From Gonium pectorale (taxonomy: Eukaryota > Chlorophyta > Chlorophyceae > Chlamydomonadales > Volvocaceae), in assembly GCA_001584585.1 (NCBI GenBank), contig LSYV01000034.1, positions 500,290 through 533,906 of the forward strand: a DNA stretch of 33,617 bases, in the 5' to 3' direction. Positions within the stretch are counted from its first letter, which is position 1. Each line of letters begins with the position of its first letter. Of this stretch, positions 1 to 11,800 are shown piece by piece. Below the pieces are notes generated by a model that was given only the letters and a program-made list of their open reading frames with translations, ran no database searches and was not told where the DNA came from. The position numbers and the translations under genes are program-made.

Positions 1-246
1 TTGGGGCTGGGGCCCGCCGGCGTGGCGGGGCAAGGGTTCGGGGCCTTTGGGGCATGGGGCGACCGGCAAGGTGGGGCTGTGGTGGGGTGGGACAAATGGC
101 CTGGGGCCCTGTGAAGGAGAAGACCACACCCGCGGTAGCAGTAACCCCGCTAAGCAAACTTCTTGCCTTTTCATCCTTACCGGGACCCGTCCCGCAGAGC
201 TGCTTAGCTCCCGCTACGTCCCTTGATCCCCATGTGCTCTCTCCAG
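1..246 (+). other. Probable intron upstream of the kinase-like terminal exon
   Basis: No convincing coding segment is seen. The stretch is G-rich at first and then becomes pyrimidine-rich, ending in a CTCTCTCCAG acceptor at 237-246 that leads directly into the kinase-like exon. It is probably the last intron of that gene; earlier exons lie outside the window. Confidence 0.5.
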
Positions 247-799
247 CGCCCTGACCTCATGCTCCCGGATACGCACCCCCGGGTTCCTGCTGCCAGACCT
301 CCAGCCGGAGAACTACCTGCCCCACGGCCCCGGAGGACGCGGCGTGCTTATCGGCGCGGACGCAGCGGACCTCTGCCCCGCCGACGAGGCCCGCGTCTAC
401 CCGCTGGACAGGCCGGTCCCGCCCACCCGCTACACGCCGCCCGAGATGCGCCACCCGCACCTCCAGGCCGCGGAGGCAGCCGCGGCCGCCGACGGGTCGG
501 GAGCGGGCCCCGAGCAGGGCCCGGTGCGGGCGCAGGTGCAGGTCGATGCGGAGCTGGTCCGGCTCCGCGGCCACTTCAGCGACGTGTGGGCGCTGGGCGC
601 CTCCATCCGGGAGCTGCTGCGGCGGGCGGCGCTGCGGGCGGAAACACACGGTCTGGTGCGGGTGGCGGAGCTGCTGGCGGACGGCGAGGGCAGGCCCGCC
701 GGGCTGCTGCATATCGTGGCGGACTGGTGCCTGGAGGAGGATTGCATGCAGCGCCCGAGCGCCGCGCAGGTGTGCCAGGCGCTCGGCGGGGAGCCGTGA
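247..799 (+). CDS. Protein kinase-like protein, C-terminal exon (5' partial)
   Basis: This is the last exon of a gene whose earlier exons lie upstream of the window. The reading frame enters with two bases supplied by the previous exon and ends at TGA 797-799. The translation keeps the order of kinase C-lobe landmarks. DLQPEN near 296-313 stands for the catalytic loop (usually HRDLKPEN), and VLIGADAADL stands where the DFG segment is expected. TPPEM near 434-448 replaces the APE motif. FSDVWALG near 575-598 is the helix-F Asp motif, and RPSA near 752-763 matches the conserved C-lobe arginine segment. The Asp and Asn of the catalytic loop are retained, but the HRD histidine/arginine and a canonical DFG are not visible, so it may be a divergent kinase or a pseudokinase. 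The glycine loop and catalytic lysine cannot be judged from this fragment. Substrate and pathway are unknown. Confidence 0.65.
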
Positions 800-3552
800 G
801 GGCGGGGAGGCCGTGGCGGACAGTTCATGGCTTTGCCAGCTTCTTCAGAAGGGGCAAGCCTGTCTTGTACCTTTGCGTGGCATTCTTTTGCAAACTGACA
901 TTGTGAACTGCAATGTGAGCCGGGGCGCAACGTGATGTATACGGTAATACGAACCGTGATTGGCTGACTGGCCATGGGCACAGGGAGGATCGGTAAGCAT
1001 GGAGACCGCGCGTACTAATCCTGATGAATGTGATGATCATGATACGCTCACTCGCGACCCTCTGCGGAATGTCAGGGAGGGGAGGGAGTTTTCAAGCACT
1101 CGAGTTCGCCCCGCGGTGTTGCCCTGGGCTCTCGTGCAGCATGCCACCCGGTCTAGCAACTGCGCCCCGTTGGCATCAAGGATTATTCATGTATTGCATC
1201 GCAGTCGATTCTTGCCTTGAATCCAGCAGTGGAAAATGTTGTCTGGTGCCCACGGCTTTGGGTCAACCTCGCTGGGGCTGGGGAGCGTTGTGGGCCCGAG
1301 GGTAATGGCGAAGAGCGTGGCTGCGGAGTAGGAGGGTGCGGCCCCGTGCTCATGTATATTGACGTGCGCCATAGGGACCGTAAGGACTTGGCGCGGGGCA
1401 AACACGTGCAGACGCGGTCGCGGACGCGCAAGTCGCGGGCATGCCACTGCCCATTGGGCCCATGGCTGTAGCGTGAAGGTGGTCTTGTCCATGGCTTGCT
1501 TCATGCGCTCAGCGGCAGCAGTTGGCTAGCTCGGAGGCGGGCGGGTTGCTGTGATTGGCTGCGTGGGAGTCGAGTTGTTCTTTCGCAGTTGAGTTGCGTT
1601 GCATTTGCTTGTTGGGCGTTAGCATGTTGCGCCGGGTGCGCATGCGCCCGTGCTCGCCCCGATGAGTTCGGCTGAGGAAGATGAGGGCGCGCTAGCTGCA
1701 GGGGCTGATTGGCTGGGGGGGGAATGCGGTGCGCTGTGGCGAGAGAGGTGTGTGCGGGTTAACGTCAGATTAACCACTGCCGCCCCTACGCCATGCGTTG
1801 GTTGCCCTCCTGCATTCTGCACTGCACGCCAAGCTAGCCGATGACGGCTGCTGCAGCCGCCAAGCAGGAAAGGCACCCTGACCGCCGGACGTGACCGCCA
1901 AATGCTGCACCGGGGTGGCCAGGCATTCATCGCGTCCCCCTTGAGGCCACTGGCAAGGTGAACCTGATGCGCGGGGGGCTGCCTGTTGAGGGGTCATAAA
2001 AAACGATAACCAGAAACGGGGAAGGCAGCCTCTACGGACATACACACCCGAGGGTGTGATGTTTCCAGCAGGGCGCCGAGTACAGGGCATGGCGGGCGAG
2101 GCATACGAGCAGACGGGCCCCCCGTCGAGGGGTCGGATGTCGGCCTATCTCAACTGCACGGGACGGGATACACCGTTGCCTCCGTTGGAGCCGCTGCCCT
2201 GATGGCAGGCAGCGGCAGCCCGTTGTCCAGGGGGCGAAGGGCTGTGTGGCTGCAAGTGTGGCACTACAAGGCTCGGCCACCCGCGCCCCAAGGCGCCCCA
2301 AGCCGCCCCAAGGCGCCCCAAGCCGCAACCGCCCGTACATGTCGCTGCACCCCGCCGGCACAGCCCAGAGGCGGAGGATTGGTGAAGTGGACGGGAGCTG
2401 CGTTGCAATGCGGGGCGCTGAACCGCAACTGGGGAAAAGGAGGGGTGCACGACCCTTGTGCCTGTCTCAACGCAGTGCTACCGCAGCAGCGCCTTACACA
2501 ACCCGCGAGTGCAGGGCTGTGGGAGGCGCAGGGCGTCCATTGGGCCCCAGCAGATGTGCGCTTGTAAGCCGCAGGTCCGTCATGGCATACGTGGCAGCGA
2601 GGGCAGCGGCACCTGTAAAGCGGTGACATGCCTGCGGCTCAGATGGGCAGCGGCTGCGGCCGCACTCCTGGTTGGGCTATGGGTTCCATCATCCACTCAG
2701 TCCCCGGCATGGCACGTCTCACACAACCGGCTGCCAGATGCTACCCATGAGCGAGTACACATCGCGTCAACTCCATCCAGGCAGCATGGGGCAGATAGGG
2801 CACATCTCGGATGCCGTTGCGGCCTCGGGTATAACACCTGACCTGCCCATGTCTGTATGCGCTGCGGCAGAATGGGCACAGGCTCTATGACCAGGCCAAG
2901 CGTGGCTGCGAGGGGCGGGGCCAGCGTAACGCCACCCAACGCAGAGACACGCAGTTACCAAGGGGAGGTGACAAGTCAGTCCTCCCGCTGAATGTTGCAC
3001 CCGCGAAGTGTTCGCTGCAGAGTGTTCAATCGGAGGCCGACCGGACCGACAACGTTTCGTGTTCGGGTGGATGCATCCGGGCCCAGGTCCATGTTGCTCC
3101 GCACCCCGATCATCAAGCAGGCAGGCGAAGCACCAACATCCGTGTTGCTCCCCACACCACCCGCAGCGCGAGGACCCCGCCTGCGTCCACGTAGACAGCC
3201 CTCACTGAATGCCAAACGCGCTGCTTCGTGCGTAGTCGCGATTGTTTTGGATTGGGCTTCTTGTGTCATGGTGGATGCGCGCGAGTGCGGGCCTCGCGTA
3301 GGCCAAACGGTAATATCATGCGCAGCAACCTGGGTCTTGCACAGATCGACTGCACCGATCTAATATGCACATGGATTATGTGCGCATTATGCATGCTGTT
3401 GCCTGTACCGGCATGGTTGGCCGACGGTACAACATGAGGTCGGAGCCGCCCTCAAGGATTCGCCCTCGCCCCAGCCCTCCACTTTCCTACCACTCACTCC
3501 GGGCGCTCCTTAGCGCATCCAACCGGCCGCAGTAGAGGCCAAACTAAGCGCG
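800..3552. other. 3' UTR of the kinase-like gene plus intergenic DNA; no gene seen
   Basis: About 2.7 kb without a reading frame that has convincing codon bias, splice structure or a recognisable product. The start is presumably the 3' UTR of the kinase-like gene, but I found no TGTAA poly(A) word close to its stop. The right end should contain the FAD6 promoter and 5' UTR. The only structure seen is a short C-rich tandem repeat near 2283-2326. Confidence 0.5.
2283..2326. repeat. Short tandem repeat, about 20-bp unit, two copies
   Basis: The phrase CCCCAAGGCG CCCCAAGCCG occurs twice in a row, itself built from two half-units that differ by one or two bases. It lies in non-coding DNA between the kinase-like gene and FAD6. 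No function is evident. Confidence 0.7.
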
Positions 3553-6500
3553 ATGGCTTTCGCTCTGGCTCGCCAGGGTGCTCTGGTAGGTAGATTGCAT
3601 GCCGTTGAGTCGCCGGCCTCCTTCGCCCCGCTCTGACAACAATTGGCCCCTCATCTGCCCATCACAGCGCCCTGCCAGCGCCCAGCGCGGACCCAGTGAG
3701 TGTGACGTTATGCTCGGCCGTTATGCTCGAGCGTTTGTTGCACACGCGCGGCAGCCATGAAGCCCTTCGCTGCTCCGCAGGCGTGCGTGTGGCCAAGCCT
3801 GGTCTGCTGCGCTCGCCGGTGGTTGCTGCTCGCCCCCAGGTGAGGACCGACTTGCCATCGTGGCGCGAGGTTTGTGGTGCGCTTACCGCCCTCTCGCTCC
3901 ATACAGGTGCTCGCCAACGCCGCAGCGGCGCTGTCCGTGCCCGTGAATGAGCTCTCGGATGAGGAGCGCACCAAGCTCGCGCACGAGCTCGGCTACAAGT
4001 CCATCGGCAAGGAGCTGCCCGATGGCGTGTCGCTCTCGGACATTGTCCGGAGTATGCCGCCTGAGGTGAGCAAGGCTGCAGCGGATAGTCGCGGCGAAGT
4101 CGTGGAGGTGACGTGGACGCGCCCCCCGTGCAGGTTTTTGAGCTGGACCACGGCAAGGCGTGGCGCGCCTGCCTGACCTCCATCTGCGCCATGGCTGCCA
4201 GCTTGTATCTGATCCACATCAGCCCCTGGTACCTGCTGCCCTTCGCTTGGGCAGTGGCCGGAACCGCGTTCACCGGGGTAAGCGGGGGGGAGCGCTGTGG
4301 CTGACCGTTGGGGGGCGGTTGGGTTTCAACAAGTGGGGTCCCGACCCCCGGTATCTGCAGTGGCACCTACCGGTGTTAGTGCGCACTGCGGTGAAAAATT
4401 TCACCAAGTCCATCAGAAATGTTGCGGTGTTCGCTCATTTGTGCACACGTTTTTGGCACCTTTTTTTGCCCCTTGCCACCTAACCCCTTCTCTGTCGACC
4501 TCCTTTGCAGTTCTTCGTCATCGGTCACGACTGCGGCCACCGCAGCTTCCACAAGAACAACCTTGTGGAGGACATCGTGGGCCACCTCTTCTTCGCGCCC
4601 CTCATCTACCCCTTCGAGCCCTGGCGGATCAAGCACAACCACCACCACGCCCACACCAACAAGTGAGGAGGCGCACCTATTAGTTGGGGACTGTACGAAG
4701 AGAGCAGCCGCCTGACGAGTTGATGCGATCAAAAAATGGGCGCTGTGTGTCTTGACCCTGGCACGAGGGGCTCTTCTTGGTGAAGTTCCTCCATTAGCAG
4801 CTGCTCAAACGGCAGACTGCGAAGCATCCCGAGGACCGGTGCGGGTACACGCACTGCGGCTGCCCTTGCATTTGACGGTGTCTTGTGCTGACGGCTTAGC
4901 GAGGATGGGCTGTTGGGTGGAGCGGCGGCAGGGGCCCGCCTCCCCTGCCCCCCCTCCCACCCGCCTGTGCCAACCCCTCAGCGTCTCTTGCAGCCGATGA
5001 CTGCCGTAGCAGCGGCAGCGGAGATGCCTCTGCCCACGATTCGGCCGTCCGGGCCTGAGGCAAGACGCCCTTGAGGCTCCTGCACCGGTCAGCGGAGCAG
5101 GGTCCCTCGGTTCACGTCACGGCAGGGCGGGCTGCTTTGCCGCTGCTTGGTCTGGGCACTCTGCAGACCCTGCAACCCGGCACTGGCTTCAGAGCCGGAA
5201 CGCCACGCTGTGGCTGCGATCGCTGCCGCGATGAGTAGAGCAAGCAAGGGGTCGTCGCGAGCCGGTACCACCCGCAGAGGAGCGGTCCTGGGCGGGCATG
5301 GGGCTGTCGGTCTGTGCCACCTGCCCCGCCCTGGCAGCGGCCAGGACAGGCAGGCCCTGGCAGTGGAGAGGCCAGGAGCAGAGGCCGTGGTGCCCGCCCC
5401 ACCACAACCACGCAGCTTGCTACGCAGCTCCTCTCAGCCCAGTCAATAGGCACGCCGTCCGTCTGCTCTCCGTCCACTCTTTCATGGGCCGCTCGCGCTC
5501 CCTGCTCTGTCTCTCACCGCCCGGTCCCCGGTCCGCCCTGTCCTGCCTCCCCCTTCGTTTCCGCTTGCCCCCGAACTGAGCAGCCCCTCCCCGCTTCGCC
5601 CCCGCAGGCTGGTAGAGGACACCGCCTGGCACCCCGTGACTGAGACGGAGATGGCCAAGTGGGACGACTCGACGGCCAACTTCTTCCGCTGGTTCTTGGG
5701 TACCCCGCTCAAGCTGTGGGCCTCGGTGGGCCACTGGGCCATCTGGCACTTCGACCTGAAGAAGTTCACGGAGAAGCAGAAGCCCCGCGTCCGTGAGTGC
5801 CGCCGCGGGGAGGGGGGCGCGATCCGCGGGTCGCGCGGGGATCTGGAGAGTGACGGGCGGGTGCCTTGGCGGGTGCAGGGACGGGGAGGTCCGAAGGTTT
5901 TGGGGGGGGATGCCTTGAGCCGAGACACGTCGTCTGGACCTCCTGCCATCTTGGTTGCTTGAGGACTGGCAAACGACGCAGCGGGTGAAGTCGCTCACAG
6001 TGGTGCGATGCCTGGAATTCGGCGTGCGGTGGAACACCCTCCCTGCTACCTGTGCGCCCGCCTGACCCGCGCTCCCCTCCCCCTCGCTCACCCCCCGCCC
6101 CGCCCCGCCCTCGCTACACGCGCGCCCTTGCCGTACCTGCCGTGCGCTTCCCCGTTAGTCATCTCGCTGGCGGTCGTGTACGGCTTCATGCTGACGGCGT
6201 TCCCGGCGCTCATCTACTACACGGGCGTGTGGGGCTTCGTCAAGTACTGGCTGATGCCGTGGCTGGGCTACCACTTCTGGATGAGCACCTTCACGGTGGT
6301 GCACCACACGGCGCCGCACATTCCCTTCAAGGCCGCCGGCGAGTGGAACGCCGCCAAGGCGCAGCTCAGCGGCACCGTGCACTGCGACTTCCCCGGCTGG
6401 TGGGTCGGCGGGCTTGGGGGCGGTTCAGGGGCTCTTAGTGGTGTGGTGTGTGAAGTGTGTTTTGTGTGTAATTATGTGTTCACGCGTATGCGTGACGGTG

Positions 6501-7444
6501 GGCAGAAAACAGGATCAAGAGGTAGCTAGCAAATCGGTGTTTGTGTGTGTGTTACGTCATGCGAATGTGCGTGCGTGTGGACAGGCTGCAAACAGACGAG
6601 CGAGGCGAGGCAAAACAGTCGAGCAGTCTGGCATTCTGTCATTCTAGCCGGCAGCCCAACAACCTATTGTGTGTGTGTACGCCCCGTGGCTTGGCGTGGA
6701 GCCGCTGCCTCGTACAGACGTGCGTGATCGGTCGCGTCTGGCAGCACGGTTCGTTTCTCCCTTCGTTCCTCCCTGACTGCGTTTTCCCGACTGCTGGGTC
6801 CGCAGGGTCGAGTTCCTGACGCACGACATCTCGTGGCACGTGCCCCACCACGTGGCGTCCAAGATCCCCTGGTACAACCTGCGCAAGGCCACCGACTCGC
6901 TGCGCCAGAACTGGGGCCAGGTGGGCGGGCATAGCGGGGCGGGGTGACGCGGGGATCTTGTGGGGCGCATGTGAGGCGCATGTGGGTCGGGATGGATTGT
7001 GTCCGGGAGCTGTCCCCTGCGTGAACGTTGTGTCCAGGAGGGAAAGACAGGGGACGGCACGGGGCCATCGGCTGTCAATGGGGCGTGGCGGGGGCGGGCA
7101 TCCGGAGCAGCTCGGCTCGGCCTATTGGCGCTCAGCGGACGCGAGTGCGGGGGTCTGGCCCTTTCCCCTCACCCCCACCCCACGGCCTCTCTGCAGCCCA
7201 CGCCTGCTTCTGGGTCCTACGCTCATTTAATCCATGCAATACCGAATTCCCCGCTTCTGCACGGCCCGGTACGGCACTGCAGTACATGACGGAGTGCACC
7301 TTCAACTGGAAGGTGGTGAAGAACATCTGCACCGAGTGCCACGTGTACGACGAGAAGGTCAACTACAAGCCCTTCGACTTCAAGAAGGAGGAGCCGCTCT
7401 TCGCCATCCAGCGCCGCCTCATCCCCGACAGCGCCATGTTCTAA
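3553..7444 (+). CDS. FAD6: Chloroplast omega-6 fatty acid desaturase, complete, ten exons
   Basis: Exons: 3553-3585, 3668-3695, 3781-3839, 3907-4065, 4134-4277, 4511-4662, 5608-5792, 6159-6399, 6806-6920 and 7283-7444. All have GT..AG borders and compatible phases, giving 425 residues. The family inserts the omega-6 (delta-12) double bond into 18:1 and 16:1 chains esterified in plastid glycerolipids, using ferredoxin as electron donor, in chloroplast membranes. All three di-iron histidine boxes are present: HDCGH (residues 147-151), HNHHH (183-187) and HVPHH (345-349). Hydrophobic spans lie around [20 protein letters not shown], the segment before box 1, and [15 protein letters not shown]. 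About 40 N-terminal residues ([11 protein letters not shown]...), Arg/Ala/Ser/Pro-rich with almost no acids, fit a transit peptide and are spread over three mini-exons. The C-terminus ([12 protein letters not shown]) looks complete. The first two mini-exons rest mainly on phase and composition; the rest is secure. Confidence 0.93.
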
Positions 7445-8507
7445 ATGCGCGTGCGACGTCGTTGATGTACGGCCGCTGTTGTACGGCGTTCGTACGGCAC
7501 CGTAGTGGGCCGAATGGCCACGGGTTGCCGCGTGGGCCTCGTAGAGCAGGCAGGTCCGCGCTCTCTTGAGAGTCGGGGCGTTGTGTGTTGATGTATGGGT
7601 GTCGTCGTCTGGCGCGGCGCCTGGTGTCCCGGGCGGTGGGCCTGTCTAGGGTGGTGATGGGAGCTCGAGGGCTCCGCGCCCGCCCGGAGGCGCTTTCTTG
7701 TGGCCGCCTCTGCCGTGTAGCGCGGTGCCTCCCCTTCCGACCCAAGAGCATCCTCGTTCGTCGCCCAGGCCGCTGCGCTCGCACCCCCCCACTCGAGTGG
7801 AAGAATTCCTCATTCACCGCCTCTGTTAGCACCCGCTGGAGGCGTGCGCAGCAAGCGGTGTGCTGTCCCCTGTTAAATGTGCGTTGAACGTGCGCCTTTC
7901 TTGGTGCTAGCTTGGTGGTTTGCAATGTGTGGTTGGCCACGTGCGGCGCTGTACTGCGCCGTACCAGGCGGTGTACATGTCGTACGGATCGGACCCCGGT
8001 GTGTGTGCAATTTGAGCCACGTGCGTGATGCGGATGTGAGATATTTGCCGTACCGTTTGCCGTGCACTCGGTGTTGCCCGTGTACGAGAAGGGCATTGGT
8101 AAGCGGTGGCGAAAGCGCGGACGTGCAGCGGAGCGGGCATGTGGGTGCGAGCCCCCGAGAGAGTGGCCTGTTATTGAGATTAACTGGCGCTTGTGCGATT
8201 ATACGACCCTGTACGTCACATTTTTCCCGTGGTTGTGCCGTGTGTACGATACTTGGTGCATGTGTATCCGCAGGCGAGAGGGTGCGTGTGTGTGCGCGTT
8301 TCTTTCTTGCACGAGTTTGATCCGCTGATGCTGGCGGCCCGCCGGCGCGGAGAACCTGCCGTGCGCTGAGCGGGAAGAAAAATTTACGTGTACGACCTTT
8401 TGATGTGTGTCGTGCTCAGTGGCCCTGTCTGCCGACCCCAACCCGACCGGTTGGGGCCTGTGCCCCCAGCGCCAGGGCGGTAGGGCCTCCCGATGGCCGA
8501 CACTCGC
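7445..8507 (+). other. Long 3' UTR of FAD6
   Basis: No coding signal is seen between the FAD6 stop and the first TGTAA word downstream, so this roughly 1.06-kb stretch is read as 3' UTR. Long 3' UTRs are usual in volvocine algae. It is moderately GC-rich and contains about twelve GTAC tetramers, three of them within 30 bp just after the stop (7467, 7481, 7492). Confidence 0.55.
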
Positions 8508-8512
8508 TGTAA
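8508..8512 (+). terminator. Candidate poly(A) signal TGTAA of FAD6
   Basis: TGTAA is the standard poly(A) word in volvocine algae, normally lying some 10-20 bases before the cleavage site. This is the first copy I see on the + strand after the FAD6 stop, followed by an A-rich stretch (CCAAAACA). Confidence 0.5.
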
Positions 8513-8594
8513 CCAAAACACTTGGTGCCGTTCCGTGCCGTTCCCTGGTCCACACAAGCAAGCGCGGTTGCTGGGTATTTGCACACATACAAAT

Positions 8595-8599
8595 TTACA
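8595..8599 (-). terminator. Candidate poly(A) signal TGTAA of NRDE2
   Basis: TTACA on the + strand reads TGTAA on the - strand, about 296 bases after the NRDE2 stop codon at 8895. It is the first such word found downstream of that stop. It faces the FAD6 signal at 8508-8512, so the two genes appear to end almost back to back. Confidence 0.5.
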
Positions 8600-8894
8600 G
8601 CGACGGTACGTCCGGGCACGCGGTCCACGTACGCAGGCAGTGCCCGGACTTCCTTTGCGCGCCGGCAGTTGCCCAAATCCGTATCGGTATGCAGCCTACG
8701 GGGTTAAGCTACATCTCCCTCCGCCCTCAACCCGAACAGAGGAATGAATGATCGCGCCCCCGCCCTGCACCCACCTCGTCCTCCGCCTGCCATCCGCCTC
8801 CTCCGTCGGCCGCCTACACCCCTCTCGCCCCTTCCCTCGTCTTCCTTCCTTCCCCTCACGCCAACGATGCAACGCCCGCACAACGCCTCCGCCC

Positions 8895-11800
8895 TCATTG
8901 CTGCTCCGCGAGGTGCTCGAGCATCGTCTCGTACACGTCCGTACGCAGCCGTACGCCCTTGTCTCCCGCTACGCCGAGCAGCTCCGAAACCTCCCGGGCC
9001 GACAGTTGCCCTGCCGCTGCCACCGCCCCCGGCTCCCCCGCCGCCGCTGCTGCCGCGGTCCCCGCAGCGCCCGCGCCCCCTCCGCATCCACCCCGGCACC
9101 CCAGCAGCTCGAGTCCCCGCAGCCACAGCTCCTTGTCCAAAGGCGCCTCCCGTACGGCCCTCAGGAAGACGCGTTTCGCGGCGGCGCCGCCGCCGGCACC
9201 GACCCGTGGGTCTGCCACCGGCCCGCCGCCACCAGCCGCCGCCACCGCAGCCGCTACCGCCGCTTCGTGCTCCAGGTACGTGGTCCAGACGGGCGCGAGC
9301 GGTGCGAGGTGGCGCGCGGAGGCGGCGGCCTCGAGCAGTCGGCCGACCCGCGGGTCCGCTGTCGCGGCGGTGGAGATGGCGGCTGCCGGCCGGCCCGCCT
9401 CCGCTGCCAGCTGCGCCCACCAGACAGCTGCAGCGGCAGTTGGCGCCGAGCTGTGATCCGGGCCTGCGACGAAGGCAAGAGGGTCAGGTCGGCTCCCAAA
9501 GGGAAGGAGCCGAAAGCGGGCCGGGCCTGCCGCGCGAGCCTCGACTGCGAACCCGTGACCAGGAGCCACAGGACCGCGACCACTCGCCAGCCGTCACATC
9601 CCTCAGGCCCTGCGGAGCACATTCCCCGGCCCACCACCCTCCACACTTCCCCAGCCGCCCCAAGGCCCAACCCGGGCTCACCCAGGTCAGCCCCGGCCGC
9701 CGCCGCCCGTCCGGCCTCCTCCGCGAGCGCCTCCAGGGAGCCCTCCGCCGCGCGCCGCAGCGCCGCCGCCAGCGCCGCCATGTCCCTTCGGAGGCGGCAC
9801 TGCGATGCCGCCAGCCGGCCTAGCCGCACCCGCAGCGCCAGCAGGGCGGGGTTGTGCGGGTACAGCTCCAGCGCCTGTTGGGGAGGTGGTTGGAGGGTTA
9901 TGGGTTTCGCATCGCGCCGGCAGTCAGGCGTTTGCGATGATTGAACAAACGCAGCAAAAACGTAGCAGAGTAGCCGTGCCGTTCGCACACCCGCACACAG
10001 CAAAGAGAATGCCATTTCACATACTGCTGTGGACAAAGCAACTCCAAAAGCGGACGCCCAGAGCCGCCACTAGCCGCAGCCCCGCCAAGCGCACCTGCAA
10101 CAGCAACGCCCGCGCACGAGCCGGCGGCAGCGCGCCGCCCGCCCCGCCGCCGCCAGCGCCAGCACCGCCGCCCCACGCCGCTGCCGCCGCGGCCTCGAGC
10201 TCCGAGACCACCAACGAGCAGTACGACACGGCCAGCGCCTCATGGTGCCCACTGGCCCGCCGTACCGCCGCCGGTACCGCCGCCGTCGCGTGCTTGTAGA
10301 CCGTTAGCGCCGCCGCCAGGCCCCCGCCGCCGGCCGCCGGGAAGAGGCGCGCGGTCAGCACCTCGAAGAGGCCGCCCAGGTACAGCGTGGAGGCGCTGGG
10401 CGCGTCGAGAGCGCCGCCCTGCGGGAGGGTGGCGGCCAGGTGGTTGGGCGGTTCGGTAGGTGCAAGGTGGTTGCGCGGTTGGGGGCTTGGGCAATCGGGG
10501 CGGCAAGGCCTTGCGCCAGCGTGATTGACGCCGTGGGGTTCTTCAGCTGCGCACAGAAGCCAGCTGCCTGCCAACACCCGTGTCTGTTAGCCCCTGTATA
10601 TGGGAGGTGCCTGTGTGTCCTCGAAGCCCTCCCGCGTGGGCCGCTTTTGTGTTACCCCGGTGCTACCGGAGGACTGCGCCCCAAAGCTCCTCTAGTGGAC
10701 ACGCTCTACACCCTCGCCACCCCTCTCCCCCGCGCTCTCGCACGGGACGCCATGCGCCCAAAGCCCCTCCAGTGGGAACGGTTTTCAACCCCTCAACCGC
10801 ACTCCGCCGCACCCCACCGCACCTGCGCCGCCAACAAGCCAGGCATCCGCGCCTCAAACCCCCGCCGCGCCGCGGCCACATCCTCCCGCGTCACGACGCC
10901 GCCTGCCTTGTACGGCGTGTACGGCACTCCGCCGCCGCCGCCGGCCCCCGCCGCCAGGAACCACCGCAGCACGTGGTGCGCCCGCAGTGCGTGCTCCAGC
11001 GCCGCCGCCGCCGCCGCTGTGCCGCCGTCCTTGCCTCGGCGGCGCCCCGACGCCGTCGCGGTGACGGNNNNNNNNNNNNNNNNNNNNNNNNNNNNNNNNN
11101 NNNNNNNNNNNNNNNNNNNNNNNNNNNNNNNNNNCCGACGCGCGGCGGCGGCGGCGCGNGGCGACGCGCGACGACCGCCCGCCCGCGCGGCCGGGGCCGG
11201 GCGGGCGGGCTGCTGCCGCCGTCCTCGGGGCGCCGCGCGGGAGCCCTCCACAAGCAGGTACGCCAAGCACAGCTGTACAGTACGGCAGGGAGTACGGCAA
11301 TCAGTCAAAGGAGGTTGTCAGGATTGCATCGTGTCAAGTCCCTGGCAGGCTGGCCTGTGGCTTGCCTATGGGCGCGCGTGCAGTGCGACAGCATTGTGCC
11401 GTGCGGGAGACTGCGTGTCGGACCTGCGGCGAGTCCGCGAGAGCTCCCTCAGTCACCAGCGCCCGCAGCAGCCTCGCCACAAATGCGCGACGCGACTCGT
11501 GCTGCATGCACCAGGGGACCACTGGGGGCGACAGCGACGCCGCGTGAGGCAGGTGTGCCTGGCACGCGGCGATCGCCGCCGCCGGCGGCAGCAGCCGCAG
11601 GAAGCCCAGGGAGGAGCAGCCCGCGGCGCTGCTGCCCGCCAGATATGAGGCCGCCGCCGCCGCCGGTGCCGCCGCCGCCGGCGGCTGCGGCGGGTCGGGC
11701 AGGCAGACGGGCACGCCCAGCAGCGCCAGGCCGGCCAGCACGAGATCCAGCCTGAGGTCCGGATCGTCGAGCGGGAAGATCCCGTCGCGGATGTCGTCCA

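Noticed and set aside
1015..1080. GTGATGA resembling a snoRNA C box
   Set aside because: No matching CTGA D box or terminal stem was found at a fitting distance.
5420..6091. - strand open frame of 223 codons
   Set aside because: Antisense to FAD6 exon 7 and neighbouring introns; Ser/Arg/Pro-rich composition with no family resemblance.
8744..9944. Two long + strand open frames rich in Pro, Arg and Ala
   Set aside because: They lie antisense to NRDE2 exons 12 and 13, which have clear homology and matching phases. Long antisense frames are expected at this GC content.
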